Positions 27,430-36,400 of a stretch of 45,220 nucleotides of DNA are shown in pieces. This stretch comes from Prevotella sp. (GTDB lineage Bacteria; Bacteroidota; Bacteroidia; Bacteroidales; Bacteroidaceae): contig JAEEXN010000013.1 of NCBI GenBank assembly GCA_016291595.1, positions 1 to 45,220 on the forward strand, read 5' to 3'. Below the pieces are notes generated by a model, which searched no databases, was not told the origin of the DNA, and saw only the letters and a program-made list of their open reading frames with translations. Position 1 is the stretch's first letter. The number at the start of each line of letters is the position of its first letter. The position numbers and the translations under genes are program-made.

Positions 27430-28521
27430 CTATACGTAGTCGTCGCCCATCTTGATCTTCATCTCGTTGACGTACTTCCTGATGAGCGCCGACGAGTCGC
27501 CCTTCTTACAGATGAGCAGCACATTGTCCTTCTCGGCTACGATGCAGCCCTCGAGGCCGTTGATGATGCCCAGATGGTCTTTCGGCAGCTTGATGACATT
27601 GTTCCTGCTGTCCTCGAGCACCACCTCGGAGTCGATGACCACATTGTCGTCCTCGGTCTTGCTGAACGCCTCGTAGATGGAGTGCCACGTGCCCAGGTCG
27701 GCCCATCCGAAACTGCACACTTTCACATACACGTTGTCCGACTTCTCGAGGATGCCGTAGTCGACCGACAGGTTGGGGAACTTCGAGAAGTTCTCGTTGA
27801 TGAACGCCAACTCGTCCTCACGGCTCAGCAGCAGCCCTTCCTTGTCGATGAGACGGAACACCACAGGCAGGATTTTCTGCAAGCACTCTACCAAGTAGCG
27901 CACGTTGGCGAAGAACACGCCCGTGTTCCAATAGAACTCGCCACTCTCGATGAACATCTTCGCAAACTCGCGGTCGGGCTTCTCGGTAAACGACTGCACC
28001 TTATACAGCTCCTTGATGCTGGTCTCCTCGCCCAGCTGAATATAGCCGTAGCCCGGCTCGGGACGCGTCGGCTTCACTCCCATCGTGATCAGACAGTCGC
28101 GCATCTGGGCAAACTCCAGACACTCCATGACGCTCTTCTTGAACACATCCTCCTTGATGACTGCCTGGTCGCTGGGCGTCACGACGATGTTGGCGTTGGG
28201 GTTGATGTGGGAGATGCGGAAGGCGGCCCACGCCGTGCTCGGCGCCGTGTTCCGGTGGACAGGCTCGCTCAGGATATTCTCTACCGGCAGTTCCGGCAGC
28301 TGCTCCTCCACATAATGTGTATACTCATAACTGGTGCTGATGAAGATATTCTCTTTTGGCATGATCTCAGCATAGCGGTCGAAGGTCTGTTGCAGCTGAG
28401 TACGGCCTGTACCAAAAAAATCAACAAATTGCTTGGGCATCCGCTCACGGCTGCAAGGCCATAGCCTGCGGCCTCTGCCGCCCGCTAAAATAACGCAGTA
28501 ACAATCTTTTGAATCAATCAT
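27430..28521 (-). CDS. manC: Mannose-1-phosphate guanylyltransferase
   Basis: The enzyme makes GDP-mannose from mannose-1-phosphate and GTP, feeding capsule, O-antigen, glycoprotein glycan and GDP-fucose synthesis. It has 363 residues. The nucleotide-binding signature is AGGRGRRLWPCSRERMPKQF (13-32); FTEKPD, a conserved sugar-nucleotide block, and GWADLGTW are also present. The protein ends where the transferase domain ends and so lacks the C-terminal phosphomannose isomerase domain found in two-domain enzymes. It stands alone, without other sugar-nucleotide genes, divergent from tRNA-Leu. Its promoter is not clear; TACTTTAG near 28550 is a one-mismatch -7 candidate. Confidence 0.93.
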   Translation of the reverse strand: MIDSKDCYCVILAGGRGRRLWPCSRERMPKQFVDFFGTGRTQLQQTFDRYAEIMPKENIFISTSYEYTHYVEEQLPELPVENILSEPVHRNTAPSTAWAAFRISHINPNANIVVTPSDQAVIKEDVFKKSVMECLEFAQMRDCLITMGVKPTRPEPGYGYIQLGEETSIKELYKVQSFTEKPDREFAKMFIESGEFYWNTGVFFANVRYLVECLQKILPVVFRLIDKEGLLLSREDELAFINENFSKFPNLSVDYGILEKSDNVYVKVCSFGWADLGTWHSIYEAFSKTEDDNVVIDSEVVLEDSRNNVIKLPKDHLGIINGLEGCIVAEKDNVLLICKKGDSSALIRKYVNEMKIKMGDDYV

Positions 28522-28606
28522 AATATAGAATTAACGATAAAAAGCGTACTAAAGTATGCATAAATTACGACATACACAAGAATTTAATCATTTTTCTTTG
28601 ATAAAA

Positions 28607-28637
28607 TTTGCTAATTCAAAAAATATGTGTACCTTTG
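28607..28637 (+). promoter_or_regulatory. Promoter of the tRNA-Leu gene
   Basis: TTTG (28607-28610), a 19-base spacer and TACCTTTG (28630-28637) form a full Bacteroidota promoter, ending 28 bases before the tRNA 5' end. Confidence 0.85.
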
Positions 28638-28665
28638 CATCGCCTTTTTGACAAGGTATTGTTGA

Positions 28666-28747
28666 GCCCAGATGGCGGAATCGGTAGACGCGCTGGTCTC
28701 AAACACCAGTGGGGCAACCCGTGCCGGTTCGACCCCGGCTCTGGGTA
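28666..28747 (+). tRNA. tRNA-Leu (anticodon CAA)
   Basis: The cloverleaf can be drawn by eye. The acceptor stem is GCCCAGA (28666-28672) with TCTGGGT (28740-28746), including one G-U pair, and A as discriminator. The anticodon stem CTGGT/ACCAG encloses the loop CTCAAAC, giving anticodon CAA, which reads UUG. A long variable arm (GGG...CCC, about 28710-28722) marks the class II leucine type. The T arm is GCCGG-TTCGACC-CCGGC. CCA is not encoded. The gene is single, with its own promoter and terminator. Confidence 0.95.
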
Positions 28748-28763
28748 CGAGCTTAACAATCAG

Positions 28764-28812
28764 AATCCTGCAAGTAGCTGAAAACGAAGTACTTGTGGGA
28801 TTTTTTCTTTTC
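28764..28812 (+). terminator. Terminator of tRNA-Leu
   Basis: A 13-base stem (28764-28776 with 28790-28802, two G-U pairs) ends in a TTTTTTCTTTTC-like tract. It begins 16 bases after the tRNA. Confidence 0.9.
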
Positions 28813-28952
28813 ATGAAAGTCAGCTGAGAACAAAGCATTTGAGGGGTTTTCTTTTTCCTTTAACCCGCGGTTTTTCCTCACTTTTTCTCCACCCGTCCCG
28901 CCGTATCAGGGAAACGGAACCCGGAAGGCGCATCGCAGAAGAGGAAAGATTT

Positions 28953-29876
28953 TTACAAACCACCGCGCTCCCGGTACTCGCTGGGCGGCATGCCCATCAC
29001 CTTGGAGAAGAGACGCGAGAAATACAGACTGTCCTCAATGCCTACCTTATAGCATATCTGGTTGACGTGCATGTCGGTCGTCCTGAGCAGATGGCACGCA
29101 TACTCTATCTTCAGCCGGTTGAAATAGGCCAGCGGACTGCATCCCACCTGCTGCTTGAAGAGTGTGGAGAAATGGGTGGAGGAATAGCCCACGTAGTCGA
29201 GGAGGTCCTGCAGGGAGATGCGCCGCTCCATGTTCTCTTTCATGAAGTGGATGGCCGCATCGACGACACCCGGGCTCTTGTCGCTGGCTGACGGCTGGTT
29301 TTTGCGAGTGGCCTCGAAGGTGGCGGTGCTACGGTATTGGCGCAGGTAGCGCAGTGAGGCCAGATAGTAGTGGAGCAGGCTGCTGGCATAGCGCAAGTCT
29401 TCTATTCCCTCCCCATATTGCAGCGTGGTGAGTATTTCCTCGAAGATATTGTTGCGGTTGCGGATGTTGGAGTCTAATGCCACCCTCACCTCCTGAGGCT
29501 TATCCGCGCCCTCGGCATAGGTGGATGAGTGTGCGCCCTTGAAGTGCACCCAGTAGATGGTCCACCTGTCGCCCTCCGCAGCCCCGTACTCATGCGGCTC
29601 ACCTGCCGGGAGGATGAAATACTGGTTCTTGGTAACTTGGTAGGTGTTCCCCTTCAGCCGGTAGAACCCGCTGCCGTCGACACAATAGATGAGCACATAC
29701 TGGTCGATAGCCTCCGTGCGGATGCGGTGGTGATGCTCCGCCATGGGGTAGTGGCCGATGTCGGTGATATAAAGGCTGCTCACCAACGGGTCGCCCTCCT
29801 CCATCTCCAGTATTCTCGGGGGCAGTATCACAGCCCGCTCACCAAGGAAACCATCTTTTCTACTTACCATAGCCAA
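28953..29876 (-). CDS. AraC family transcriptional regulator
   Basis: The protein has 307 residues. The N-terminal half is a cupin-like sensor domain (YPMAEHHHRIRTEAIDQY, the core strand GSGFYRLKGNTYQV, PAGEPHEYG), expected to bind a sugar. The C-terminal ~100 residues are the double helix-turn-helix: ISLQDLLDYVGYSSTHFSTLF, then the second unit at VNQICYKVGIEDSLYFSRLF, with the typical ending GMPPSEYR. It is divergent from the sugar porter-GH35-DUF5107 operon and is its likely regulator. A -7/-33 promoter lies directly upstream. The ATG at 29876 is used; a second at 29870 is equally plausible. A region of about 100 bases between its stop and the tRNA terminator holds no gene. Confidence 0.93.
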   Translation of the reverse strand: MAMVSRKDGFLGERAVILPPRILEMEEGDPLVSSLYITDIGHYPMAEHHHRIRTEAIDQYVLIYCVDGSGFYRLKGNTYQVTKNQYFILPAGEPHEYGAAEGDRWTIYWVHFKGAHSSTYAEGADKPQEVRVALDSNIRNRNNIFEEILTTLQYGEGIEDLRYASSLLHYYLASLRYLRQYRSTATFEATRKNQPSASDKSPGVVDAAIHFMKENMERRISLQDLLDYVGYSSTHFSTLFKQQVGCSPLAYFNRLKIEYACHLLRTTDMHVNQICYKVGIEDSLYFSRLFSKVMGMPPSEYRERGGL

Positions 29877-29903
29877 CGTTTTTTATTCCAACAGTTATGG
29901 AGG

Positions 29904-29935
29904 CAAATATAAGGAATAAAAACGGTACGGCCAAA
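29904..29935 (-). promoter_or_regulatory. Promoter of the AraC regulator gene
   Basis: The minus strand has TTTG (29935-29932), a 20-base spacer and TATATTTG (29911-29904), a full consensus match. The leader to the ATG at 29876 is about 25 bases. Confidence 0.8.
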
Positions 29936-30000
29936 CAATAACCGTAAAATAATCCATATTCTTTCTATTTTTGTCCATAACACGTTTCATGAATTCGTTG

Positions 30001-30008
30001 TAACTTTG
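30001..30008 (+). promoter_or_regulatory. -7 box (TAACTTTG) of the sugar porter operon, without a -33 box
   Basis: TAACTTTG lies 37 bases before the ATG at 30046. No TTTG-like tetramer is found 19-21 bases upstream, unlike the regulator's own promoter. This is what an activator-dependent promoter would look like. A second TATTTTTG at 29966-29973 is an alternative. Confidence 0.55.
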
Positions 30009-30045
30009 CAGACAGTTGTCTAAAATAACTAGAAACAAAGAACTT

Positions 30046-31368
30046 ATGCAAGGATTTAGCAAAGGATTTACCTATTTCATCTGCCTCGTCTCGGCCATGG
30101 GCGGTCTGCTCTTCGGCTACGACTGGGTGGTGATTGGCGGTGCGAAGCCGTTCTACGAGTTGTTTTTCGGCATTTCCGATTCGCCATTGATGCAGGGTGT
30201 AGCCATGACGACGGCCCTGATAGGCTGTCTCGTCGGGGCCATGGTGGCTGGTGGGGCTGCCGACAGGTATGGCAGAAAACCCCTGCTGATGCTGTCGGCT
30301 GTACTGTTCACGGTCTCGGCCATCACCACGGGCTTGTTCAACGACTTCACCCTCTTTAACATAGCGCGCTTCGTGGGTGGCATCGGCATCGGCGTGGCCT
30401 CAGCACTGGCGCCCATGTATATTGCCGAGGTGAGTCCGGCGGAGATACGCGGACGCATGGTGAGCCTGAACCAGATGACCATCGTGCTGGGTATTCTCGC
30501 GGCGCAGATAGTCAACATGTTGCTGGCACGCGACACCGCCGTGGCTGAGAGCCAGGCGTGGAACGTGGCGTGGGGCTGGCGCTGGATGTTCTGGGCAGAG
30601 ACCTTGCCGGCGGCGTTGTTCCTGCTGATGAGCTTCTTTATTCCGGAGTCGCCGGTGTATCTGAAGCTGAAGATGGCGGCAGAGGCACAGCCTGCGGGAC
30701 AACAGGAGGCACGGCACACGGGACGAAAAGAGGCGGGACTGCGCGAGCTGATGCAGGCCAAATACGGGAAGGTGCTGTTGCTGGGGCTTGTCATCGCGGT
30801 GTTCCAGCAGTGGTGCGGCACGAACGTTATCTTCAACTACGCCCAGGAGATTTTCGTCGGGGCAGGGTTTGATGTCGACGGAATGTTTATCAATATTGTC
30901 ATCACGGGCATAGCCAACGTCATCTTCACGATCCTCGCCCTCTACACCATCGAGAAGTGGGGACGCAGGACGCTGATTCTGCTGGGTGCCGGCGGCTTAG
31001 GCCTCATCTACCTGACGCTTGGCACATGCTATTTCTTCGAAGTGAAGGGAATACTGATGGTGGCGCTGGTGGTGACAGCCATCTCTGTCTATGCCATGAC
31101 GCTCGGGCCTGTCACATGGACGCTCCTGGCTGAGATATTCCCCAATAAGGTGCGCGGTGTTGCCATGGCTACCTGCACCTTCGCCCTCTGGGTGGGCTGT
31201 TGCACGCTGACATTCTCGTTCCCGTCGATGAACGCCGCCCTGGGCTCGAGCGGCACGTTCTGGATCTACAGTGCCATCTGTGTCTGCGCCTTCATATTTC
31301 TTTGGAACCGTTGTCCTGAGACAAAGGGCAGAACGCTGGAAGAGCTGGAGCAGGAATTGTTGAAATAA
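30046..31368 (+). CDS. Sugar porter family MFS transporter (XylE/GLUT type)
   Basis: This inner-membrane sugar-proton symporter has 440 residues and twelve predicted helices. Sugar-porter signatures are visible: DRYGRKPLL after helix 2, the PESPVYL block at the end of helix 6, QQWCGTNVIFNY in helix 7, and PETKGRTLEELE at the C-terminus. The ATG at 30046 is used because it begins the usual short N-terminus; the open frame extends ten codons upstream only to a TTG. GH35 follows after 11 bases, so they are surely co-transcribed. The imported sugar is probably a galactose- or pentose-type monosaccharide released by GH35, but transport specificity cannot be read from sequence. Confidence 0.92.
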   Translation: MQGFSKGFTYFICLVSAMGGLLFGYDWVVIGGAKPFYELFFGISDSPLMQGVAMTTALIGCLVGAMVAGGAADRYGRKPLLMLSAVLFTVSAITTGLFNDFTLFNIARFVGGIGIGVASALAPMYIAEVSPAEIRGRMVSLNQMTIVLGILAAQIVNMLLARDTAVAESQAWNVAWGWRWMFWAETLPAALFLLMSFFIPESPVYLKLKMAAEAQPAGQQEARHTGRKEAGLRELMQAKYGKVLLLGLVIAVFQQWCGTNVIFNYAQEIFVGAGFDVDGMFINIVITGIANVIFTILALYTIEKWGRRTLILLGAGGLGLIYLTLGTCYFFEVKGILMVALVVTAISVYAMTLGPVTWTLLAEIFPNKVRGVAMATCTFALWVGCCTLTFSFPSMNAALGSSGTFWIYSAICVCAFIFLWNRCPETKGRTLEELEQELLK

Positions 31369-31379
31369 ATAGATAAGCC

Positions 31380-33428
31380 ATGAGGAAACAACTGACAAGA
31401 CTTCTCGTGACAGGCTGCATGACCTTGCTGGCTGCGGCGGGTACCGAGGCTTCGGAACTGGGCAAGACTGTGACGTGGGACAAGCATAGCCTCATCGTGG
31501 ACGGACGGCGCGTCTGTCCGGTGATGGGCGAGGTACACTACTCGCGTATACCGGCCACGGAGTGGGCCGACGAGGTGCGCAAGATCAAGGAGGGTGGCGT
31601 GACGGTCATAGCCACCTACGTATTCTGGAACCATGTGGAGGAGCAGGAGGGCATCTTCCGTTGGGACGGACAGCGCGACCTGCGGCGGTTTCTGGAAATC
31701 TGCAAGGAGCAGGACATGCCCGTCGTGCTGCGTATAGGGCCGTTCTGTCATGGCGAGGTGCGCAACGGCGGTATTCCCGACTGGATGTTCGCCAAGGGCT
31801 GTAAGCTGCGCTCTACAGACCGTGTCTTTCTGGGTTTTGTCGAGAAACTGTACCGGCAGATTTATTCACAGGTCATGGGGCTGCAGTGGAAGGACGGCGG
31901 TCCGATCATGGCCTGCCAGTTCGACAACGAGTACCGTGGCAGCGGCGACTACCTGATGGCACTGAAGAAGACTGCACTCGCCATTGGCTTCGACTTGCCG
32001 TTCTATACCCGTACGGGCTGGCCGGAACTGTCGAAACCCGTTCCCTTCGGCGAGATGCTGCCTCTTTATGGCGACTATGCCGACGGCTTCTGGGAAAAGA
32101 GCCTTGAGCCAACGGCAGGCAACTACTATAAGGCCTTCAACTTCAAGGGGTTCCGCTCGTCAACAGCCATTGGCACCGACCTGCTGGGCAAGCAGGAGGA
32201 AAAAATCAACAAGGGCGACGAAGACTATCCTTACTTCACCTGCGAACTGGGCGGAGGCATGGCCACGGCTTATCACCGGCGCCCCTACATCTACCCCGAG
32301 GATGCCTACTCCATGGCCCTGGTAAAGCTGGGCAGTGGCTCCAACTTGCTGGGCTACTATATGTATCATGGCGGCACCAACCCCGAGAGCACCACGGGCA
32401 TCACCCTGAACGAGACGCAACGCACACTCGGCACTGCCAACAACGACCTGCCCGTGAAGACCTATGACTTCCAGGCTCCACTGGGCGAGTTCGGGCAACC
32501 CTATCCGCAGTACTACATGCTGCGCCCCCTGCACCTCTTCATGCACGACTGGGCCGAAACGCTGGCACCGATGGAGGCCTCGTTTCCTGCCAGTCAAGAA
32601 CTGAAGAAGGGTGAGGACCCGGCACTGCGCTGGGCCGTTCGCTCGCTGGGAGACAGCGGCTTTGTCTTTGTCAACAACTACGAGCGACTGCAACAGCTGT
32701 CTGCCAAAAAGAGTGTCGGACTGTCGGCGCGTGGTGTATCGTTCCCACGGTTGACCATCCCTGCTGGCTGTATGGCCATCTTCCCTGTCAACGTGGCGGG
32801 CATACGCTTTGCCACGGCACAGTTGGTGGCCAAGCGCGACGGACGCATCTACATGATGCAGATAGAAGGCATTCCCACCACCATCGCCTTGCAGGATGGG
32901 AAAACACTGCGCGGGGTGAATCCACGTGGAAAAGAGAAGCCCGTGTACAAGAACATCTATCTGCTCACCCGAAGTGAAGCCGAGCACCTGTTTCTCGATG
33001 AGACTGCAAAAACGCCATCGGCTCCCCTCAGCGTAGAGTGCCACAAACTCAGTGAGGCAGGTCCGTTGCGTAGCATCGTGAAAGGAAAAGCCAAGGTGGC
33101 CGAGGCACCGTCGGAAACCGACTGGCAGCAGGCTGCGGTCTATCAGATTCGTCTTTCCCAAGCTTTGGAGCAGGCTGGTGAGAGACAATTGCTCAGCATT
33201 GAGTATCAGGGCGACTGCGCCCGCTTGTATGCCAACGGAAAACTCGTAGCCGACAATTTTCAGTATGGGCGGCCCTTCCTCTATGGACTGTGGCGGTTGC
33301 CAAAAGGCTGCCACGAACTGGAACTGCGTATTCTACCCCTGCAGGCCGATGCTCCCATCTATCTGCCCCGTGAGGCTGACAAGACACCGGGCGAGGGTGT
33401 GAAACGCATAAAACTCATCTATCGATAA
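31380..33428 (+). CDS. GH35 glycoside hydrolase (beta-galactosidase family), exported
   Basis: The protein has 682 residues with a signal peptide (MRKQLTRLLVTGCMTLLAAA). The TIM barrel opens with LIVDGRRVCPVMGEVHYSRIP, followed by YVFWNHVEEQEG and IGPFCHGEVRNGGIPDW, all GH35 hallmarks. The acid/base is Glu184 in ACQFDNEY and the nucleophile is Glu289 in TCELGGGM. The C-terminal half has beta-domains. Sequence near the active site differs from the common QVENEYG form (here QFDNEY), so it may belong to a less-studied GH35 branch with a different aglycone. It follows the sugar porter by 11 bases and precedes the DUF5107/TPR gene by 34, in the locus of the divergent AraC regulator. Confidence 0.9.
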   Translation: MRKQLTRLLVTGCMTLLAAAGTEASELGKTVTWDKHSLIVDGRRVCPVMGEVHYSRIPATEWADEVRKIKEGGVTVIATYVFWNHVEEQEGIFRWDGQRDLRRFLEICKEQDMPVVLRIGPFCHGEVRNGGIPDWMFAKGCKLRSTDRVFLGFVEKLYRQIYSQVMGLQWKDGGPIMACQFDNEYRGSGDYLMALKKTALAIGFDLPFYTRTGWPELSKPVPFGEMLPLYGDYADGFWEKSLEPTAGNYYKAFNFKGFRSSTAIGTDLLGKQEEKINKGDEDYPYFTCELGGGMATAYHRRPYIYPEDAYSMALVKLGSGSNLLGYYMYHGGTNPESTTGITLNETQRTLGTANNDLPVKTYDFQAPLGEFGQPYPQYYMLRPLHLFMHDWAETLAPMEASFPASQELKKGEDPALRWAVRSLGDSGFVFVNNYERLQQLSAKKSVGLSARGVSFPRLTIPAGCMAIFPVNVAGIRFATAQLVAKRDGRIYMMQIEGIPTTIALQDGKTLRGVNPRGKEKPVYKNIYLLTRSEAEHLFLDETAKTPSAPLSVECHKLSEAGPLRSIVKGKAKVAEAPSETDWQQAAVYQIRLSQALEQAGERQLLSIEYQGDCARLYANGKLVADNFQYGRPFLYGLWRLPKGCHELELRILPLQADAPIYLPREADKTPGEGVKRIKLIYR

Positions 33429-33462
33429 AAAAACTTTTCTAAACAAAATAACAGTCATCGCT

Positions 33463-36400
33463 ATGGTTAAAGCATGGAGAGAAATAGTGACCATCCCCAC
33501 CTATGAGATTGGGAAGGCAGAGAAGAACCCGATATTCCTGGAAAAGCGCGTCTACCAAGGCTCAAGTGGTGTGGTATACCCCTACCCCGTCGTCGAGACC
33601 ATGAGCGACGAGAAGGTGGACAAGGACTATCGGGCCATCTGGCTGGAGAACGAATACATCAAGGTGATGGTGCTGCCCGAGCTGGGCGGCCGCATACAGA
33701 TGGCCTACGACAAGATTGCCCGTCGCCACTTCGTGTATTACAACCACGTCATCAAGCCAGCGCTGGTAGGCCTCACAGGTCCTTGGATCAGTGGCGGCAT
33801 CGAGTTCAACTGGCCACAGCACCACCGCCCCACGACCTTCATGCCTGTGGACACCTATATCGAGGAGAATGCCGACGGCTCTGTGACCGTATGGGTGAGC
33901 GAGATGGAGAAGATGTTCCATCAGAAAGGCATGGCGGGCTTCACCTTGCGCCCCGGCTGTGCCTACTTGGAAATCAAAGGACGCCTCTACAACCGCACCG
34001 ATGTGCCGCAGACTTTCCTGTGGTGGGCCAATCCGGCCGTGGAGGTGAACGACCAGTACCAGAGCGTATTCCCGCCAGACATCAATGCCGTGTTCGATCA
34101 TGGCAAGCGTGCCGTATCTTCTTTCCCTATCGCCACCGGCACCTATTACAAGATGGACTATTCTGCCGGTGTTGACATTTCCAACTACAAGAATATCTTC
34201 GTGCCTACGAGTTATATGGGCGTGAACTCGCGCTTCAACTTCGAGGGCGGTTATGAGAACGATACCAAGGCAGGCATGCTGCATGTGGCCAGCCATCACT
34301 TCTCACCTGGCAAAAAACAGTGGACGTGGGGCAACGGTGACTTCGGACGTGCCTGGGACCGCAACCTGACCGACGAGGCCACGCCCGAGGAAATGAAACA
34401 GTGGGGAATTGACCGCAAAGGCTTCCGTCCCTACATTGAGCTGATGGCAGGAGTCTATACCGAGAACCAGCCCGACTTCTCCTGGCTGATGCCTTATGAG
34501 GAAAAGATGTTCACACAATACTTTATGCCCTATCGTGAACTGGGCATAGTAAAGGAAGCCTCGAAGGACCTTATATTCAACATCAACAGCCTCACCCCCG
34601 ACCCCTCTCCAAAGGGTGAGGGGAGTAGTCACCTTGTTGAGTTCAAAGTCTTTGCCACGAACAAGCAGGAGGTCTGCATCATTTTTCGCAACGACGATGG
34701 GGAGGTATACTACAAGAAGGAGATGACACTTTCGCCTGAAACCGTACTGACGGAGACGGTCAATGTGAAAGATGCCAAGTTCAACCAGCTGACTTTCGAA
34801 ATCGTAAAGACTTTCGTCTATGGCCAGCGTGTCGTGTTGCAGTGGCATGCCGAGGCAGACGAAATCCGCCCCATTCCCGACTCTGCCGAAGCAGCCCTTC
34901 TGCCAGAACAGATTAAGACCAACGAGCAGCTCTATCTGACTGGTCTTCATCTGGAACAGTACCGCCATGCCACATGGCTGGCTACCGACTATTATGAGGA
35001 GGCTCTGCGTCGCGACCCGAATGACATCCGTTGCCTGAATGCTCTCGGCCTATGGTATATACGCAAGGGGCGGTTCGCCAAGGCAGAGGATTATCTGCGT
35101 AAGGCTGTGAAACTATCGCAAAAGCGCAACCCCAATCCCTACGACGGCGAGCCGATCTACAACCTCGCCCTTGCGCTGAAATACCAAGGTAAGGCATCAG
35201 AGGCTTATGAGCTCTTCTGGAAAGCCACTTGGAACAAGGCCTGGGCTGATGCCGGCTATTTCGAAGCCGCCAAGATTAGCACCATGCAAGGCCGCTATGA
35301 GGATGCACTCGACGAGGTAAACCGTTGCCTGAATAACAACTGGCACAACCATAAGGCCCGTGCGCTGAAGGCTGCCATTCTGCGTAAGCTGGGAGAAACA
35401 AGCGATGCCTTGGCACTCATCGACGAATCGCTGGAATATGATCTCTTCAACTACGGCTGCCGCTACGAGCAATATCTCATTGAACAGGACGAGGACATGC
35501 TGGCAGAAATGAAACAGATGCTGCGCCGGTCAGCACAAAACTATGATGAAGTGGCACTCGACTACGTTGCCGCCGGACTCACCGACGAGGCACGTGCCAT
35601 CTGGCAGATAGCTATTGAGGAAAGGCAACGGGTAGGCGACGGAACGTCGGGAATGGGTGCCACCACTCCGATGACCTATTATTATATGGGACGTTACGAC
35701 GAGGCAGAGAAGGCAGATTCCACCTACTGCTTCCCCAACCGCCCAGAGGATATCATTGCACTTGAAGCCGCAAAGCGGGCTAACCCGCAGGGTGCCCGTG
35801 CACCTTACTATCTCGGCTGCCTCTACTATGCCGCCCGTCAGTACGACTTGGCCATTGAGAATTGGGAACATTCTGCCCGACTAGATCCTGAGTTTCCCAC
35901 CGTCTGGCGTAACCTGGCCCTTGGCCGCTTCAACAAACAGGACAAACAGCAGGAGGCTCTCGAATACATGGAGCGAGCCTTCCACCTCGACGAGAACGAC
36001 GAGCGCATACTGATGGAACTCGACCAGCTCTACAAGCGCCTACACCGTCCTCACGAAGAGCGTCTGGCATTCCTGCAGAAATATCCTGGGCTCATCCAGC
36101 GCCGCGATGACCTTGTGCTCGAGGAGATCACACTGCTCAATCAGCTAGGCCGTTACGACGAGGCTATGCAGAAACTCGATGCCCGCATCTTCCATCCGTG
36201 GGAGGGAGGCGAAGGCAAGGTTCCCACACAGTATCAGGTTTGCCGTGTAGAACTGGCCAAGCAGGCTATTGTCGACAAAGACTATGAGAAGGCTGTCAAA
36301 TTGCTCAACGAGTGCCTGGAATATCCCCATCACCTCGGCGAGGGAAAGCTCTACGGAGCGCAGGAGAACGATTTTTACTACCTGCTTGGCGTGGCTTACG

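Noticed and set aside
28611..28838. Open frame on the minus strand across the tRNA-Leu, with a RAGVEPARVAPLVFETSAS-like peptide
   Set aside because: This peptide is the well-known false translation of the antisense of a leucine tRNA gene; the tRNA, promoter and terminator explain the sequence.
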